Source: Desulfatirhabdium butyrativorans DSM 18734 (GTDB taxonomy: Bacteria > Desulfobacterota > Desulfobacteria > Desulfobacterales > Desulfatirhabdiaceae). From it: a DNA stretch of 64,000 nucleotides. Location of the stretch: the NCBI RefSeq assembly GCF_000429925.1, contig NZ_AUCU01000008.1:1-64000 (forward strand), read 5' to 3'. This document shows, in pieces, positions 47,001 to 55,541 of the stretch. The notes below the pieces were generated by a model that did not search any database, was not told the DNA's origin, and saw nothing but the letters and a program-made list of their open reading frames with translations. Numbering within the stretch: the first letter of the stretch is position 1; every line of letters starts with the position of its first letter. The position numbers were made by a program, and so were the translations under genes.

Positions 47001-47404
47001 GCGCTTTTCAATCCGGTTTCGATTGGATTGTCAGCAATTGCTGTTTTCGGAGAAGTACCGCCTTCCGTTTCAGTTGCTGGAATGGAAAGGTTCGCATGAA
47101 CCAGCTTCGTCCGGCCCAGCCGAAAACCTTCGCGCAACCCCCCAAGAACCGATGTCTCCATCCGTTCGGCGTGGAGGCTTGCGCCGTCATGGAATCGCAC
47201 GCTCAGACCATCAGCCTGGATATCCATCCCATGAACCCACCGAAGATGAATGGCACCGGCCTCGATCTGAGCGCCGATCCGGTATGCCGCCACACGGCAA
47301 ATCACTGGTGTGAACCAGCGATCGAAACCCCAGGCAAGGATCCCGACTGCGATGAGTAAGGGAATCACTATAAAGGCTGCAATATGGTATACAGTGTGTT
47401 TCAT
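44003..47404 (-). CDS. Large AsmA-like membrane-anchored protein
   Basis: 1133 aa protein with one N-terminal membrane helix (AAFIVIPLLIAVGILAWGF) and a very long, strand-rich periplasmic region, the pattern of AsmA/TamB-type proteins thought to bridge membranes and move lipids. The C-terminal region (LLGSNPFLTIFSLLSVQNLI, then PNLRLDGPVFNATSTGTLNL) matches the AsmA-like C-terminal domain. It is alone on the minus strand, with a repeat at its 3' end. Substrate unknown. Confidence 0.8.
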   Translation of the reverse strand: MKHTVYHIAAFIVIPLLIAVGILAWGFDRWFTPVICRVAAYRIGAQIEAGAIHLRWVHGMDIQADGLSVRFHDGASLHAERMETSVLGGLREGFRLGRTKLVHANLSIPATETEGGTSPKTAIADNPIETGLKSAIDILPKLGELLLENVQIEGVVPGYRARITEGYLGPALYGSGQLIQMMGQMVAKTTVFPLNLDARITPGEPFTGALSLRIQHAAVVLPGPIGPVASFSASSDAELLLSGKLDGTFELSIVAAMMQAELSLKSATVEKAFPLSQSTFGCSVRGRYPEFAHAVAAIQLSDTSLFASATVRASRQLPPAIDFQIESPWMPVETFQRIFPSPILPTWITRDIVHRFQKGLVKVNRFSMSGTPDQLAHPHAPGNENVLQMDMGLDQIGCGFDWFPYPVSHLRARVEIVDGQLRVSDGSASFAHCLVTNADYRMTRLFGANGTDHLEMSAQIDLADMLPFRAMTWLPASVRSAIEPIREMAGKADVQASVNNLIKPAQRSVPVIDVRVRDTRMVHAGIPLPVRIDTAQVTIHDLAGASFSASGSIGKSRIDVRGTGRPEQSSLNAVITGAIHVGELGSLIDPGHHLFFQRSGWLRPSLTLDVSSDVSHLEGRVELEHVSLETAAFSLSPPVSPVSVELGLQRKADGAIRFDKLLMQLQDQSLSIATDWFSWPHPPGRIRMETGRLDMERLGLQFRKMAIPVSGGLRLDIDAGLVDKPLFLRHVVGTVAIDGLNGVPFTSCQQIGMGAIELKFDGNRAEIQGTRFNLEGDSVVFSGNIERLDPLKGDIRVDAGHLQVARLLDAWKCLQADGASPKWLPDSLNIGVHGNVFQGKRMSFGPLDASLSISRNGIVLNEAKLHVPSGYLRLKGYRAMNPNRQYAVGYLQLNQQDCETLLQELHIDPARISGAASIDGWFHLDSPAHLPWARGFDAEAAITLEKGYLLGSNPFLTIFSLLSVQNLIRLKAPELVTDRFPFDLITADMIVEKGELSLPNLRLDGPVFNATSTGTLNLENRHLQADIGVHPLGTLDEIVGKIPYLGHVLTGDDKTIWEYRFSATGLFPNNVEVRYQPLQKIPSGILGTIQRSLALPKAIFRSIFGEKVEESTAKAGKSEREIRYEQDQLKGMP

Positions 47405-47766
47405 TGCACTGTTCGTAGCTCAACCATCCAACACCAGGAAAAAGTTGGCGATGATCAAGGCCAAAAAGTGTCTCATGTGTTTCATGAGGCATCCAAAAAC
47501 ATGAGGCATACGTCTGAAGTCTTGATCCGTTCTGGATTGATATGGAAATGATGCATCAAGGGCATGTCGCCCGATGTCTGAAATTGTACCAAAAGCCAGT
47601 GAGGTTTCAAGGTATAAGGTAACCGGAAGTATAGCCGATGTATTCAGAAACACCAACTGAAAGCGGTTTGCGCTGTGTTTTCATCGTTTCTGAGACTCTG
47701 GCATGGTATTTGTATGTTTGTCTTGAGCAGGATGGAAACCGACGCTGGAGTGAATCGAGAAACAGC
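47405..47766. other. Intergenic gap, no gene
   Basis: This 362-base divergent region between the AsmA-like gene and the small conserved protein shows no convincing gene. It presumably holds both promoters, but I could not pick clear -35/-10 pairs. Confidence 0.4.
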
Positions 47767-48015
47767 ATGCAAGCAATCGCCCAACCGGAAGAAGATGTCT
47801 TGAGACCCTGCAACGCCAACATCCAGAAGACCCTTGAGCTGGTGGAAGAGATGATTACATTGGCAGACAAGGGAGATCTGGAGCGGGAAGATGTCGGCTG
47901 CGGCATCATGTACGGGATCATGCGGGATGCCGCATATAAACTGAAACAGATTGCGGAAAAAGAAAAGCTGGCACACATCCAGAAAGGCTGGTGGGATCCG
48001 TCATGCTGGCATTAG
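47767..48015 (+). CDS. Small protein upstream of rubrerythrin
   Basis: 82 aa helical cytoplasmic protein (IQKTLELVEEMITLADKGDL) ending in the unusual WWDPSCWH. ATG 47767 was chosen because codons upstream look non-coding. No family recognised. It precedes the oxygen-defence genes in the same direction and may belong with them. Confidence 0.55.
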   Translation: MQAIAQPEEDVLRPCNANIQKTLELVEEMITLADKGDLEREDVGCGIMYGIMRDAAYKLKQIAEKEKLAHIQKGWWDPSCWH

Positions 48016-48131
48016 TTTCCCGGAGTCAATATTCAAATGCTTGCGATTCCACCATCGCGGCCCATCATTCTTCATGACGGCAGATCATGAGCTGAATCAA
48101 CCATTCATGTCACAACAAAGGAGGCTATATC

Positions 48132-48707
48132 GTGGCAAGCGTTAAAGGCACACAGACAGAAAAGAATTTGCTCAAGGCATTCGCAGGAGAGTCCCAGGCC
48201 CGCAATCGGTACACCTATTTTTCGGGTCAGGCCAGAAAGGACGGCTTCGTTCAGATAGCCGACATCTTCGCCGAAACGGCGGATCAGGAAAAGGAGCACG
48301 CCAAACGTTTCTTCGGTTTTCTGGAAGGCGGCGTAGTCGAGATTACGGCCTCTTTTCCGGCTGGCAAAATCGGAACAACACTCGAAAATCTGCTGGCTGC
48401 AGCGGATGGCGAACATGAAGAACACACGATGCTGTATCCGGAGTTTGCACGGGTAGCTCGGGCCGAAGGATTCGAGGCCGTCGCCATGGTTTTCGAAAAA
48501 GTCTCGGTCGCGGAAAAGCAGCATGAAAAACGGTATCGGGACCTTGCAGCCAATATTCAGGCAGGTCGCGTGTTCAAACGCGAAAAGAAGGTTACCTGGA
48601 GATGCCGGAACTGCGGCTACCTCCATGTTGGCGAGGAAGCCCCCGAAATGTGTCCCGCTTGTGCACATCCGAAAGCCCACTTTGAGCTGCTCGGCGAGAA
48701 CTGGTGA
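48132..48707 (+). CDS. rbr: Rubrerythrin
   Basis: 191 aa non-haem iron peroxidase that reduces hydrogen peroxide. The ferritin-like di-iron domain is clear (NLLKAFAGESQARNRYTYFS, TADQEKEHAKRFFGFL, ADGEHEEHTMLYPEFA, VAEKQHEKRYRDLAANI), and the C-terminal rubredoxin-type site has CRNCGYLHVGEEAPEMCPAC. GTG 48132 follows AAAGGAGGCTATATC. First recognisable gene of the oxygen-defence island. Confidence 0.95.
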   Translation: MASVKGTQTEKNLLKAFAGESQARNRYTYFSGQARKDGFVQIADIFAETADQEKEHAKRFFGFLEGGVVEITASFPAGKIGTTLENLLAAADGEHEEHTMLYPEFARVARAEGFEAVAMVFEKVSVAEKQHEKRYRDLAANIQAGRVFKREKKVTWRCRNCGYLHVGEEAPEMCPACAHPKAHFELLGENW

Positions 48708-48778
48708 AAGCGGCCGATGGACAAACGACGATCGAATTGAACTGAGCAATGAACTATCAACTAAAGGAGCATCATGTC

Positions 48779-49156
48779 ATGGCTGAAAAAATGGGCGTTT
48801 ACAAATGCGAAATCTGTGGAAACATCGTGGAAGTCCTGCATGCAGGCGGCGGCGATCTGGTTTGCTGTGGTCAGCCGATGAAACTGATGGTGGAAAATAC
48901 CGTGGATGCAGCAAAGGAAAAGCATGTTCCGGTTGTGGAAAAAGTTGCAGGAGGTTATAAGGTCAAAGTCGGCAGCGTTGCTCACCCGATGGAAGAGAAG
49001 CATTACATCGAGTGGATCGAGCTGATTGCGGACGGAAAAGCCTACAGGCAGTTTCTCAATCCGGGCCAGGCACCGGAAGCGTTTTTTGCTGTCGAAGCGG
49101 CCAATGTCAGTGTTCGCGAATACTGCAACATTCATGGGTTGTGGAAGTCGGCCTGA
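48779..49156 (+). CDS. dfx: Desulfoferrodoxin (superoxide reductase, two-iron type)
   Basis: 125 aa enzyme that reduces superoxide to peroxide without making oxygen. The N-terminal desulforedoxin centre is complete ([13 protein letters not shown] and LVCCGQPM), and the catalytic centre ligands are in [27 protein letters not shown] and the C-terminal [14 protein letters not shown] 48779 follows AAAGGAG at 9 bases. The next gene starts as this one stops. Confidence 0.95.
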   Translation: MAEKMGVYKCEICGNIVEVLHAGGGDLVCCGQPMKLMVENTVDAAKEKHVPVVEKVAGGYKVKVGSVAHPMEEKHYIEWIELIADGKAYRQFLNPGQAPEAFFAVEAANVSVREYCNIHGLWKSA

Positions 49157-49173
49157 TGGCCGGGGAGGGTATG

Positions 49174-49335
49174 ATGGCAAGCTGGAAATGCAAGAATTGC
49201 GGATACACGATGACTGCAGATGCGCCGCCCGAGCAGTGCCCATCCTGCAAGGAAAAGTGTGAATTTCTGGACAACAGTTGTTACACACCGGATTGCGCGG
49301 CAGAAGGCGCAGACCATCGCATTGCCAAACAATGA
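49174..49335 (+). CDS. Small rubredoxin-like protein
   Basis: 53 aa with two CXXC knuckles (WKCKNCGYTMTADAPPEQCP, then SCKEKCEFLD), followed by a tail containing CYTPDC. The spacing is that of the short rubredoxin-like domains in rubrerythrins. It probably binds one iron and gives electrons to desulfoferrodoxin or rubrerythrin. Starts at ATG 49171 or 49174 behind GGGGAGGG. Confidence 0.85.
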   Translation: MASWKCKNCGYTMTADAPPEQCPSCKEKCEFLDNSCYTPDCAAEGADHRIAKQ

Positions 49336-49364
49336 CGGTGTCGATGGGATGATTTCACCGGTAC

Positions 49365-49406
49365 ATGATCGTCAGGGCGGTCCCAAGGGACCGCCCTGAC
49401 GATCAT
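49365..49406. terminator. Perfect 20-bp hairpin, probable terminator
   Basis: ATGATCGTCAGGGCGGTCCC, AA, then its exact reverse complement: 42 bases in total. It follows the rubrerythrin-desulfoferrodoxin unit. No T-run follows, so it could also act on mRNA stability or be a repeat. Confidence 0.6.
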
Positions 49407-49529
49407 TGGGCGGAACACCCATCGGTCATTCGAAGCGCTCTTTTACGGCAGGCCACTGTCAACCGTCCGGCAGCAGAAAAAGCGCCATGAGGTTGCAGTT
49501 GGGCAGGCCAGACCGAGGAGGAAGTTCTT

Positions 49530-49967
49530 ATGGCCAAAGCACTGATTGTTTATGCAACCCGAACGGGTGAAACGGAGAGAATCGCCGAATTGATTGCCGA
49601 GGGGTTGCGGATTTCAGGCGTCGAAACCGACATGGTCAAGGCGGGCGATGTCAAGAAAGCTGCCGAACTCGAGCCTTACGATGCGCTTCTTTTCGGCGCA
49701 CCGACGTATCATGGCGACATGATCCAGGGAATGAAGACGTTTCTGTTTCTTGCCGAAAACGCCAATCTTGCGGGCAAGGCCGGGGGCGCTTTCGGGGCCT
49801 TCGGCTGGAGCGGAGAAGCCCCGGATCGGATTTATGACACGATGAAACACATCTTCAAGATGAACATGGTCGGACAAGCCCTGCGACTCAAATCGAGCAC
49901 GCTGGGCGGTGGTGTCCAGATGGCCCAGGAATACGGGAAATCCATTGCAGCAATGCTCAAGAAATGA
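49530..49967 (+). CDS. Flavodoxin
   Basis: 145 aa FMN electron carrier. The phosphate-binding loop is at the N-terminus (IVYATRTGETERIAELIAEG), and the flavin loops follow (FGAPTYHGDMIQGMK and GAFGAFGWSGEAPDRIYDT). ATG 49530 follows GAGGAAGTTCTT. It probably shuttles electrons to the oxygen-reducing enzymes nearby. Confidence 0.92.
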   Translation: MAKALIVYATRTGETERIAELIAEGLRISGVETDMVKAGDVKKAAELEPYDALLFGAPTYHGDMIQGMKTFLFLAENANLAGKAGGAFGAFGWSGEAPDRIYDTMKHIFKMNMVGQALRLKSSTLGGGVQMAQEYGKSIAAMLKK

Positions 49968-50036
49968 TCCTGCAGGTTGGCGGGTACCGTCAGGCTGCAT
50001 TCACCCAACCAGGAAAACACCATAGAGGAGGGTCCC

Positions 50037-50222
50037 ATGTCCACACCACAACATTGCCCCGGTTTTGAACAATTCAAGAACCTGAAATCCTTTACATGTA
50101 AATGCCCGAATTGCCAGGAGGAAATCGAAATCTTCTCGGACGAGTTCGACAAACCCCAGACCTGTAAAAAATGCGGAAAACAGATCGATTTTACGCAATG
50201 CAAGCTTTCCGGCAACGGTTGA
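50037..50222 (+). CDS. Small zinc-ribbon protein
   Basis: 61 aa with cysteines in CPGFEQFKNLKSFTCKCPNC and CKKCGKQIDFTQC, a double-knuckle zinc ribbon. ATG 50037 follows GAGGAGGGTCCC. Between the flavodoxin and cytochrome genes, 13 bases from the latter, so probably co-expressed. Function unknown. Confidence 0.75.
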   Translation: MSTPQHCPGFEQFKNLKSFTCKCPNCQEEIEIFSDEFDKPQTCKKCGKQIDFTQCKLSGNG

Positions 50223-50235
50223 TGGGAGGATCGCC

Positions 50236-50580
50236 ATGAAAGCAGCATGGGTTGTCTTTTGCATTGCCTGGGGGCTCCTGTTGTCAGGCAACAGTTTTGC
50301 CCAGGTTCCCGAAAAAGGCGCCAAAGACATCACCCTGAACGGGGGGATGCAGGGCAAGGTACCTTTTCCGCATCATGCCCACCAGACAGTCATTTCCGAT
50401 TGCAAAACCTGCCATGACACGTTTCCGCAGAAGGCGGGCGCAATCGATGAAATGAAAAAGGCTGGTACCCTGAAATCCAAGCAGGTCATGAATGTGCTGT
50501 GTGTGAAATGTCATCGGGAAAAGAAGGCGGCAAACGAAAAAACCGGCCCGCTGGTTTGTACCCAATGCCATATCAAATAG
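50236..50580 (+). CDS. Three-haem class III c-type cytochrome
   Basis: 114 aa with an N-terminal export signal (WVVFCIAWGLLLSGNSFA) and three CXXCH haem sites: CKTCHDTF, CVKCHREK and CTQCHIK. Fits the small periplasmic cytochrome c7/c3 family. Usual c3 has four haems; this count is three. It is probably periplasmic, set among cytoplasmic oxygen-defence proteins, so the link between them is unclear. Confidence 0.88.
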   Translation: MKAAWVVFCIAWGLLLSGNSFAQVPEKGAKDITLNGGMQGKVPFPHHAHQTVISDCKTCHDTFPQKAGAIDEMKKAGTLKSKQVMNVLCVKCHREKKAANEKTGPLVCTQCHIK

Positions 50581-50605
50581 GACAAAAACGACAAAGGATC
50601 GTTCC

Positions 50606-51580
50606 ATGCTGGTTTTAGGCATTCAGGGAAGTCCCCGCAAAAAAGGCAACACCAGTCATCTTCTGGAGCGTTTTTTGGAAGAAGCCCGCTCCAGAGGATG
50701 CCGGACCACCACGATCGACGTAGACAGCAAGCGGATTCTGCCGTGCAAGGAACTGGTTGTCTGTGAGAAGAAAGGCATCTGTCCGCTGCGCGACGACATG
50801 CACGACGAAATTTACACCTTGCTGCGGAAGGCCGATGTCGTGGTGATGGCCACGCCGATTTTCTTTTACAACGTACCTGCCCAACTGAAGGCGCTGATCG
50901 ATCGGAGCCAGACGCTGTGGGCCAGGAAATACCGGCTTTCTCTGATTGACCCTAAACGTGCATGGCGGCGGGGCTTTCTCCTGGCACTGGGTGCAACGCG
51001 CGGAAAAAACCTTTTCGAAGGCGTTCAACTGACAACAAAATATTTCTTCGATGCCATCGGCGCCAGTCACGAGGGAAGCCTGACCTACTGGAAAATCGAA
51101 AAGCCGGGAGACATTGCGGCCCATCCGGGGTTGGCCGATGACATTCGAGAGGCCGTCTCCCGTCTGATCGATCCACTGGCCGGGCGAAAGCGTGTACTCT
51201 TCGTGGATGCAGATGGTGCATGCCTTGCCCCGATGGCCTGGGCTTACACCCAGAAGCTTGCCGGAGACAGAATCGACGCCGATTTTGCCGGACTTACCCC
51301 GATGCCGATACTCGATCCAACCATGGAATCGTGCATGAAAGAAAAGGGCATCGATATGGGCTTTTTCCGTCCGCAAGGGCTGACCGGGCTTGCTGAAAGC
51401 TTTGCACCGGAGCGCATCGTGCTTCTGGGAGAAACAGCCAGGACCATCCCGTTACCCGGTTTTACCGGGGAAGTGATTGCCTGGGATATCCCCGAGTTCG
51501 ACAGGGAAGACCTGGAGCAGGCCAGATCAGCCCGCGACAGGATCGAGGAACTTGTTCGCCATTTTGTGGAGATTGCGTAG
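50606..51580 (+). CDS. NADPH-FMN reductase-like flavoprotein with degenerate phosphatase-like domain
   Basis: 324 aa. Residues 1-185 are a flavodoxin-fold reductase (LGIQGSPRKKGNTSHLLERF, VVVMATPIFFYNVPAQLKAL). From about 195 the sequence resembles low-molecular-weight phosphatase / ArsC proteins (RVLFVDADGACLAPMAWAYT, DFAGLTPMPILDPTM), but the CX5R catalytic loop lacks its arginine (CLAPMAW). The second domain is therefore probably non-catalytic. ATG 50606 follows AAAGGATCGTTCC. Located between the cytochrome and rubredoxin genes. Confidence 0.8.
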   Translation: MLVLGIQGSPRKKGNTSHLLERFLEEARSRGCRTTTIDVDSKRILPCKELVVCEKKGICPLRDDMHDEIYTLLRKADVVVMATPIFFYNVPAQLKALIDRSQTLWARKYRLSLIDPKRAWRRGFLLALGATRGKNLFEGVQLTTKYFFDAIGASHEGSLTYWKIEKPGDIAAHPGLADDIREAVSRLIDPLAGRKRVLFVDADGACLAPMAWAYTQKLAGDRIDADFAGLTPMPILDPTMESCMKEKGIDMGFFRPQGLTGLAESFAPERIVLLGETARTIPLPGFTGEVIAWDIPEFDREDLEQARSARDRIEELVRHFVEIA

Positions 51581-51688
51581 CGGAAGGGCTCGTTTTGCCG
51601 CTATTATCGTGAAAATACCTTCCCTCGCAATGCTGGGGATAATCGTTGCCGTTGTCGTAATCGTGATCGTAATCGAAATGCCCTGGTC

Positions 51689-51787
51689 CCGTCATCCCGG
51701 CGAAATCCTGCCTCTGCCAGGAGGGGGCCAGAACCTGTCCATAACCCGCAATCGAAGGGCTGGATTCCGGCTTTTGCCGGAATGGCG
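51689..51787. repeat. REP-type inverted repeat
   Basis: GTCATCCCGGCGAAATCCTG at the left and a GGATTCCGGCTTTTGCCGGA end at the right, the same family as 58718-58831. It lies between the flavoprotein and rubredoxin genes; the remaining 51581-51894 gap has no gene. Confidence 0.8.
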
Positions 51788-51894
51788 GCCAGTGGCTTCT
51801 GCCTGAATGGCGCTCAGATTTTCATCTCCGGAGTCGGCGACTCCGCCATGAACATGGATCGTAAACCGAAAATTATGAAACAAGGAGAAACTCA

Positions 51895-52056
51895 ATGGCT
51901 AAATATGTATGCACCGTCTGTGGCTATGTGTATGATCCCGCTCTGGGAGATCCCGATTCCGGTGTCCAACCCGGTACCGCGTTCGAAGACCTGCCGGATG
52001 ACTGGGAATGCCCCGTTTGCGGCGCAGCCAAATCCGATTTTGAAAAACAAGATTGA
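51895..52056 (+). CDS. Rubredoxin
   Basis: 53 aa, a textbook rubredoxin: [20 protein letters not shown], then [20 protein letters not shown], with four cysteines for one iron. ATG 51895 follows CAAGGAGAAACTC. Its stop overlaps the start region of the rubredoxin:oxygen oxidoreductase gene (TGATG), the usual pairing; it is the direct electron donor to that enzyme in known cases. Confidence 0.96.
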   Translation: MAKYVCTVCGYVYDPALGDPDSGVQPGTAFEDLPDDWECPVCGAAKSDFEKQD

Positions 52057-52067
52057 TGGAGAAAGCC

Positions 52068-53267
52068 ATGGCCCCGGTCCAAATTGCACCAGGAATCTAT
52101 GATGTCGGCGTCAACGACTGGAATGTCCAGGATTTCCATGGATATTCCACGCCATTTGGCACGAGCTACAACGCCTTTCTGATTCTCGACGAGAAAATAA
52201 CGCTCATCGATGCGGTGAAAAAGGAGTTTGCCGATGAGCTGATCGCCAATATCGCGGCAATTGTCGATCCCAGAAAAATCGATATCGTCATCAGCAACCA
52301 TACGGAAATGGATCATTCGGGCGGGCTTCCCCGTGTCATGCATCGGATCGGGGAAGACAAGCCGTTGTACTGCTCGAAAATGGGGCAGAAAAATCTCGCT
52401 CTGCACTTTCCGCAGAAATGGAATTTTCACCCGGTCGGATCGGGAGATACCCTGTCTCTGGGTAAACGCACGCTCCATTTTCTGGAAACCCGCATGGTAC
52501 ATTGGCCTGACAGCATGTTTACCTTTCTCCAGGAAGATGGAATCCTCTTTTCCAGCGACGGATTCGGTCAGCATTACGCCAGTCTGGAAAAATTTGACGA
52601 TGCGCTTTCCATAGACATCATGCCCCACGCGCAGAAGTATTATGCCAATATTTTGCTGCTCTACAGCAACCTGATCGCAAAACTCCTGGCTGAAGTCGGC
52701 AAAATGAACCTGGGCATCCGAATGATCTGCCCCGATCACGGAATTATCTGGAGAAAGGATCCGGGAAAGATCCTGGCCGCCTATGACCGGTGGAGCCGTC
52801 AGGTCGCCAAGCGAAAAGCCATTGTCGTCTACGATACGATGTGGCACAGCACGGAAGCCATGGCGGATGCCATTTGCGAGGGGCTGCACGAGACAGGCGT
52901 GGCCGTGCGGCCGATGCACCTTCGGCGATGGCACCGAAGCGATATCATTACTGAAGTGCTGGATGCGGCTGCCGTTGTCGTGGGCTCTCCAACATTCAAC
53001 AACGGGCTTTTCCCGACGGTAGCGGATTTCCTGACGTACATGAAAGGCCTCAAACCCAAAAACAAGCTTGGCGCGGCATTCGGCTCCTATGGCTGGAGCG
53101 GCGAGGCCGTAAAGCTCATCCTGGATGAGCTGCAGGATATGCGATTCGAGCTGGTCTCTCAGGGTATCCGGCATCAATATGTGCCGAATTCGGAAGCACT
53201 GGAAGCATGCAAGGCATTCGGAAAAAGTCTTGGGGCGCGCATCATCGAATCGGTACCGGAAAAATAA
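52068..53267 (+). CDS. roo: Rubredoxin:oxygen oxidoreductase (flavodiiron protein)
   Basis: 399 aa flavodiiron enzyme that reduces oxygen to water (or NO) with rubredoxin as donor. The metallo-beta-lactamase domain carries the di-iron ligands ISNHTEMDHSGG, and CPDHGIIW later. A C-terminal flavodoxin domain begins about residue 250 (IVVYDTMWHSTEAMADAICE, FGSYGWSGEAV). ATG 52068 follows GGAGAAAGCC; ATG 52056 is an alternative overlapping the rubredoxin stop. Confidence 0.95.
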   Translation: MAPVQIAPGIYDVGVNDWNVQDFHGYSTPFGTSYNAFLILDEKITLIDAVKKEFADELIANIAAIVDPRKIDIVISNHTEMDHSGGLPRVMHRIGEDKPLYCSKMGQKNLALHFPQKWNFHPVGSGDTLSLGKRTLHFLETRMVHWPDSMFTFLQEDGILFSSDGFGQHYASLEKFDDALSIDIMPHAQKYYANILLLYSNLIAKLLAEVGKMNLGIRMICPDHGIIWRKDPGKILAAYDRWSRQVAKRKAIVVYDTMWHSTEAMADAICEGLHETGVAVRPMHLRRWHRSDIITEVLDAAAVVVGSPTFNNGLFPTVADFLTYMKGLKPKNKLGAAFGSYGWSGEAVKLILDELQDMRFELVSQGIRHQYVPNSEALEACKAFGKSLGARIIESVPEK

Positions 53268-53298
53268 CGGCCTGCACCGAAACTATTGATGATCGTTC

Positions 53299-53336
53299 AA
53301 CAGCAAAGGGCGGGTAACCCCGCCCTTTGCTGTTTT
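53299..53336 (+). terminator. Rho-independent terminator after ROO
   Basis: A 16-bp GC-rich stem AACAGCAAAGGGCGGG with its complement at 53319-53334, TAAC loop, and a TTTT run overlapping the end. Confidence 0.85.
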
Positions 53337-53518
53337 CCCGGATGCTTGCGCCCTCGGGCTATGCCCAAACCATGATGGATTCGCTAAAAGTCGCGCCGAT
53401 CCCGATTTTTGGTTTTTGTCAGGCATGAGCACGGGAGCAGGCCGCTTTCGCTGCGGAGCAACAGACACCCGATCCCATGGGGCCGTTTGAGACCCATCGA
53501 TTTTTCGCTAACCCATCG

Positions 53519-53662
53519 AGGCGATTGCAAAAGTTCTTCCGTGTCATTCCGGTGAAATCCTGCCTCTTGCAGGAGGAATCCATTCATTTCAAGGTGTTAT
53601 GGATCCTTCCTGCCAGCGGCAGGATTTCGCCGGGGTGACGAAAATGGGGGGGCAATTGGCGC
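53519..53662. repeat. REP-type element with GCGATTGCAAAA end
   Basis: Starts GAGGCGATTGCAAAAGTTCT, contains GTCATTCCGGTGAAATCCTG and a GATTTCGCCGGGGTGACG right part, and ends GGCAATTGGCGCC. It fills the gap between the ROO terminator and gatB. A TTCGCTAAAAGTCGC fragment near 53380 recalls the MITE end. Confidence 0.8.
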
Positions 53663-53672
53663 CATCAACCCT

Positions 53673-55103
53673 TCATGAAGCCAGAAGTCTGCGCAAAATG
53701 TCATTCACGATCTGAGGATTTGCCTTTCCTTTGCTTGCTTTCATCACCTGACCCACAAAGAATCCCATCAGTTTTTCTTTTCCTGCCCGATAATCCGCCA
53801 CTTCTTTGGGGTTTGCGGCGATCACCTGCTCAACGATCGTTTCAATAGCGCCTGTATCGGATACCTGAACGAGGCCTTTTTCCCGGATAATGTCCTCCGG
53901 CTTTTTCCCGCTCTGCGCCATTTCATCGAATACTGTCTTGGCAATCTTGCCGCTGATGGTTCCCTGATCGATCTGTTTGACCAGAGCCGCCAGATCGGCA
54001 GGGGAAATGCGGATGTCATCGATCGTTGCCCCATCGCTTTTCAACAGGGAAAGCATCGGCCCGATGATCCAGTTGCAACAGGCCTTGGGGTTGTTGGAAT
54101 TCGCGGCACAGGTCTCGAAATATTCCGCAAGCTCCCGGCTCGAGGTCAGGATGGATGCCTCGTAGGGCGAAAGGCCATAGCTTTCGACGAATCGTTTGCG
54201 CCTGGCATCCGGCAGTTCGGGAAGGGAGTGCTCGATGGATCGAATCCAGTCGGCATCGATCCGCAGCGGAACCAAATCCGGATCGGGAAAATACCGGTAA
54301 TCGTGAGCTTCCTCCTTTCCCCGCATCGACACCGTCTGCTGGGCAGCCGTATCCCACAGCCGGGTTTCCTGAATCACGGCGCCGCCGTCCAACAACACGT
54401 CTGTCTGCCGCCGGATTTCATAGTGCAGGGCTTTTTCGACGAACCGGAAGGAATTGACGTTTTTGATCTCCGTCCGTGTGCCGAAAGCCTCGCTGCCTTT
54501 GGGCCGGATGGACACATTGGCGTCACAACGAAAGCTGCCTTCCTCCATGTTCCCGTCACTGATATCGAGATAGCGCAGAATGCTGTGCAGGGTTTTCAGA
54601 TAGGCCACCGCCTCTTCGGGGGATCGCATGTCCGGCTCGCTGACGATTTCGATCAGCGGCACGCCGGTTCGGTTGAGGTCCACCCGGCTGAATGCTCCCG
54701 CCGGATCGTGGAGCAGCTTTCCGGCGTCTTCCTCCATGTGGATGCGGGTGATGCCGATCCGCTTCATCGATTCCCCCACGGCGATATCGACCCATCCATG
54801 GTGTGCAATCGGCTGTTCATACTGGCTGATTTGATAGCCTTTCGGCAAATCCGGATAAAAATAGTTTTTTCGAGCGAATCGGTTTTCCGCTGAAATGGCA
54901 CAATGAGTCGCCAGCCCCATCCGGATGGCATATTCAACCACTTTGCGGTTCAGCACCGGCAGCACACCGGGCATGCCCAGGCATACGGGGCAGACCTGGG
55001 TATTTGGGGGGGCGCCAAATGCAGTGGAACATCCGCAGAAAATTTTGGTTTCGGTTTTCAGGTGCGCATGGACCTCAAGACCAATGACAGCTTCAAATTC
55101 CAT
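53673..55103 (-). CDS. gatB: Aspartyl/glutamyl-tRNA amidotransferase subunit B
   Basis: 476 aa subunit of GatCAB, which converts misacylated Glu-tRNA(Gln) or Asp-tRNA(Asn) to the correct form. Family blocks: [53 protein letters not shown] and EDAGKLLHD, with the C-terminal YqeY-like domain ending [13 protein letters not shown]. Length is standard. gatA and gatC are not within this window, so gatB appears separated from them. It is flanked by repeats. Confidence 0.96.
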   Translation of the reverse strand: MEFEAVIGLEVHAHLKTETKIFCGCSTAFGAPPNTQVCPVCLGMPGVLPVLNRKVVEYAIRMGLATHCAISAENRFARKNYFYPDLPKGYQISQYEQPIAHHGWVDIAVGESMKRIGITRIHMEEDAGKLLHDPAGAFSRVDLNRTGVPLIEIVSEPDMRSPEEAVAYLKTLHSILRYLDISDGNMEEGSFRCDANVSIRPKGSEAFGTRTEIKNVNSFRFVEKALHYEIRRQTDVLLDGGAVIQETRLWDTAAQQTVSMRGKEEAHDYRYFPDPDLVPLRIDADWIRSIEHSLPELPDARRKRFVESYGLSPYEASILTSSRELAEYFETCAANSNNPKACCNWIIGPMLSLLKSDGATIDDIRISPADLAALVKQIDQGTISGKIAKTVFDEMAQSGKKPEDIIREKGLVQVSDTGAIETIVEQVIAANPKEVADYRAGKEKLMGFFVGQVMKASKGKANPQIVNDILRRLLAS

Positions 55104-55289
55104 TCGAGGGTTCCTTCATTCAAATATCTGTGTTCTCTTGCGGAATTGCTCGCCTATCGTAAATCGCATACCAAAGACAGTCAAGATGAAGATGGGAAAG
55201 ATGCAGCGTTTTTCCTTGACAGAGCCTATATGCCTCCCCTATTTAGTGCCTGAACGCAAACTCGTCATCGGGGCAGCGCCCCGCCTGCT

Positions 55290-55370
55290 GGCAGGCAATT
55301 TTGCGATACAGCCTGCCCTCCGGCTCAGGTTGTACCTAAAACCGGGTTTGCGTTCAGGCGCTCAGCTGTT
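55290..55370. repeat. GTTCAGGC-type repeat copy
   Basis: GGCAATTTTGCGATACAGCC, a CTGCCCTCCGGCTCAGGTTG block and a GGGTTTGCGTTCAGGCGCT end, like the copies near 3128, 32471 and 62945. The rest of the 55104-55541 gap has no gene. Confidence 0.8.
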
Positions 55371-55541
55371 CATCCGGTTTTGTGGGGACATTGGTCATTC
55401 CGGCGCCGGAATCCAGCCCTGCGGAAGCGGCACTCAAACAGATTATGGGCCCCGGCTTTCGCAGGGACAGCGTTGCAGAGACTATATTCACCCTGAATTC
55501 AATGACATTGCTCCACACCATTTCGGTAACAGGTGAATACC

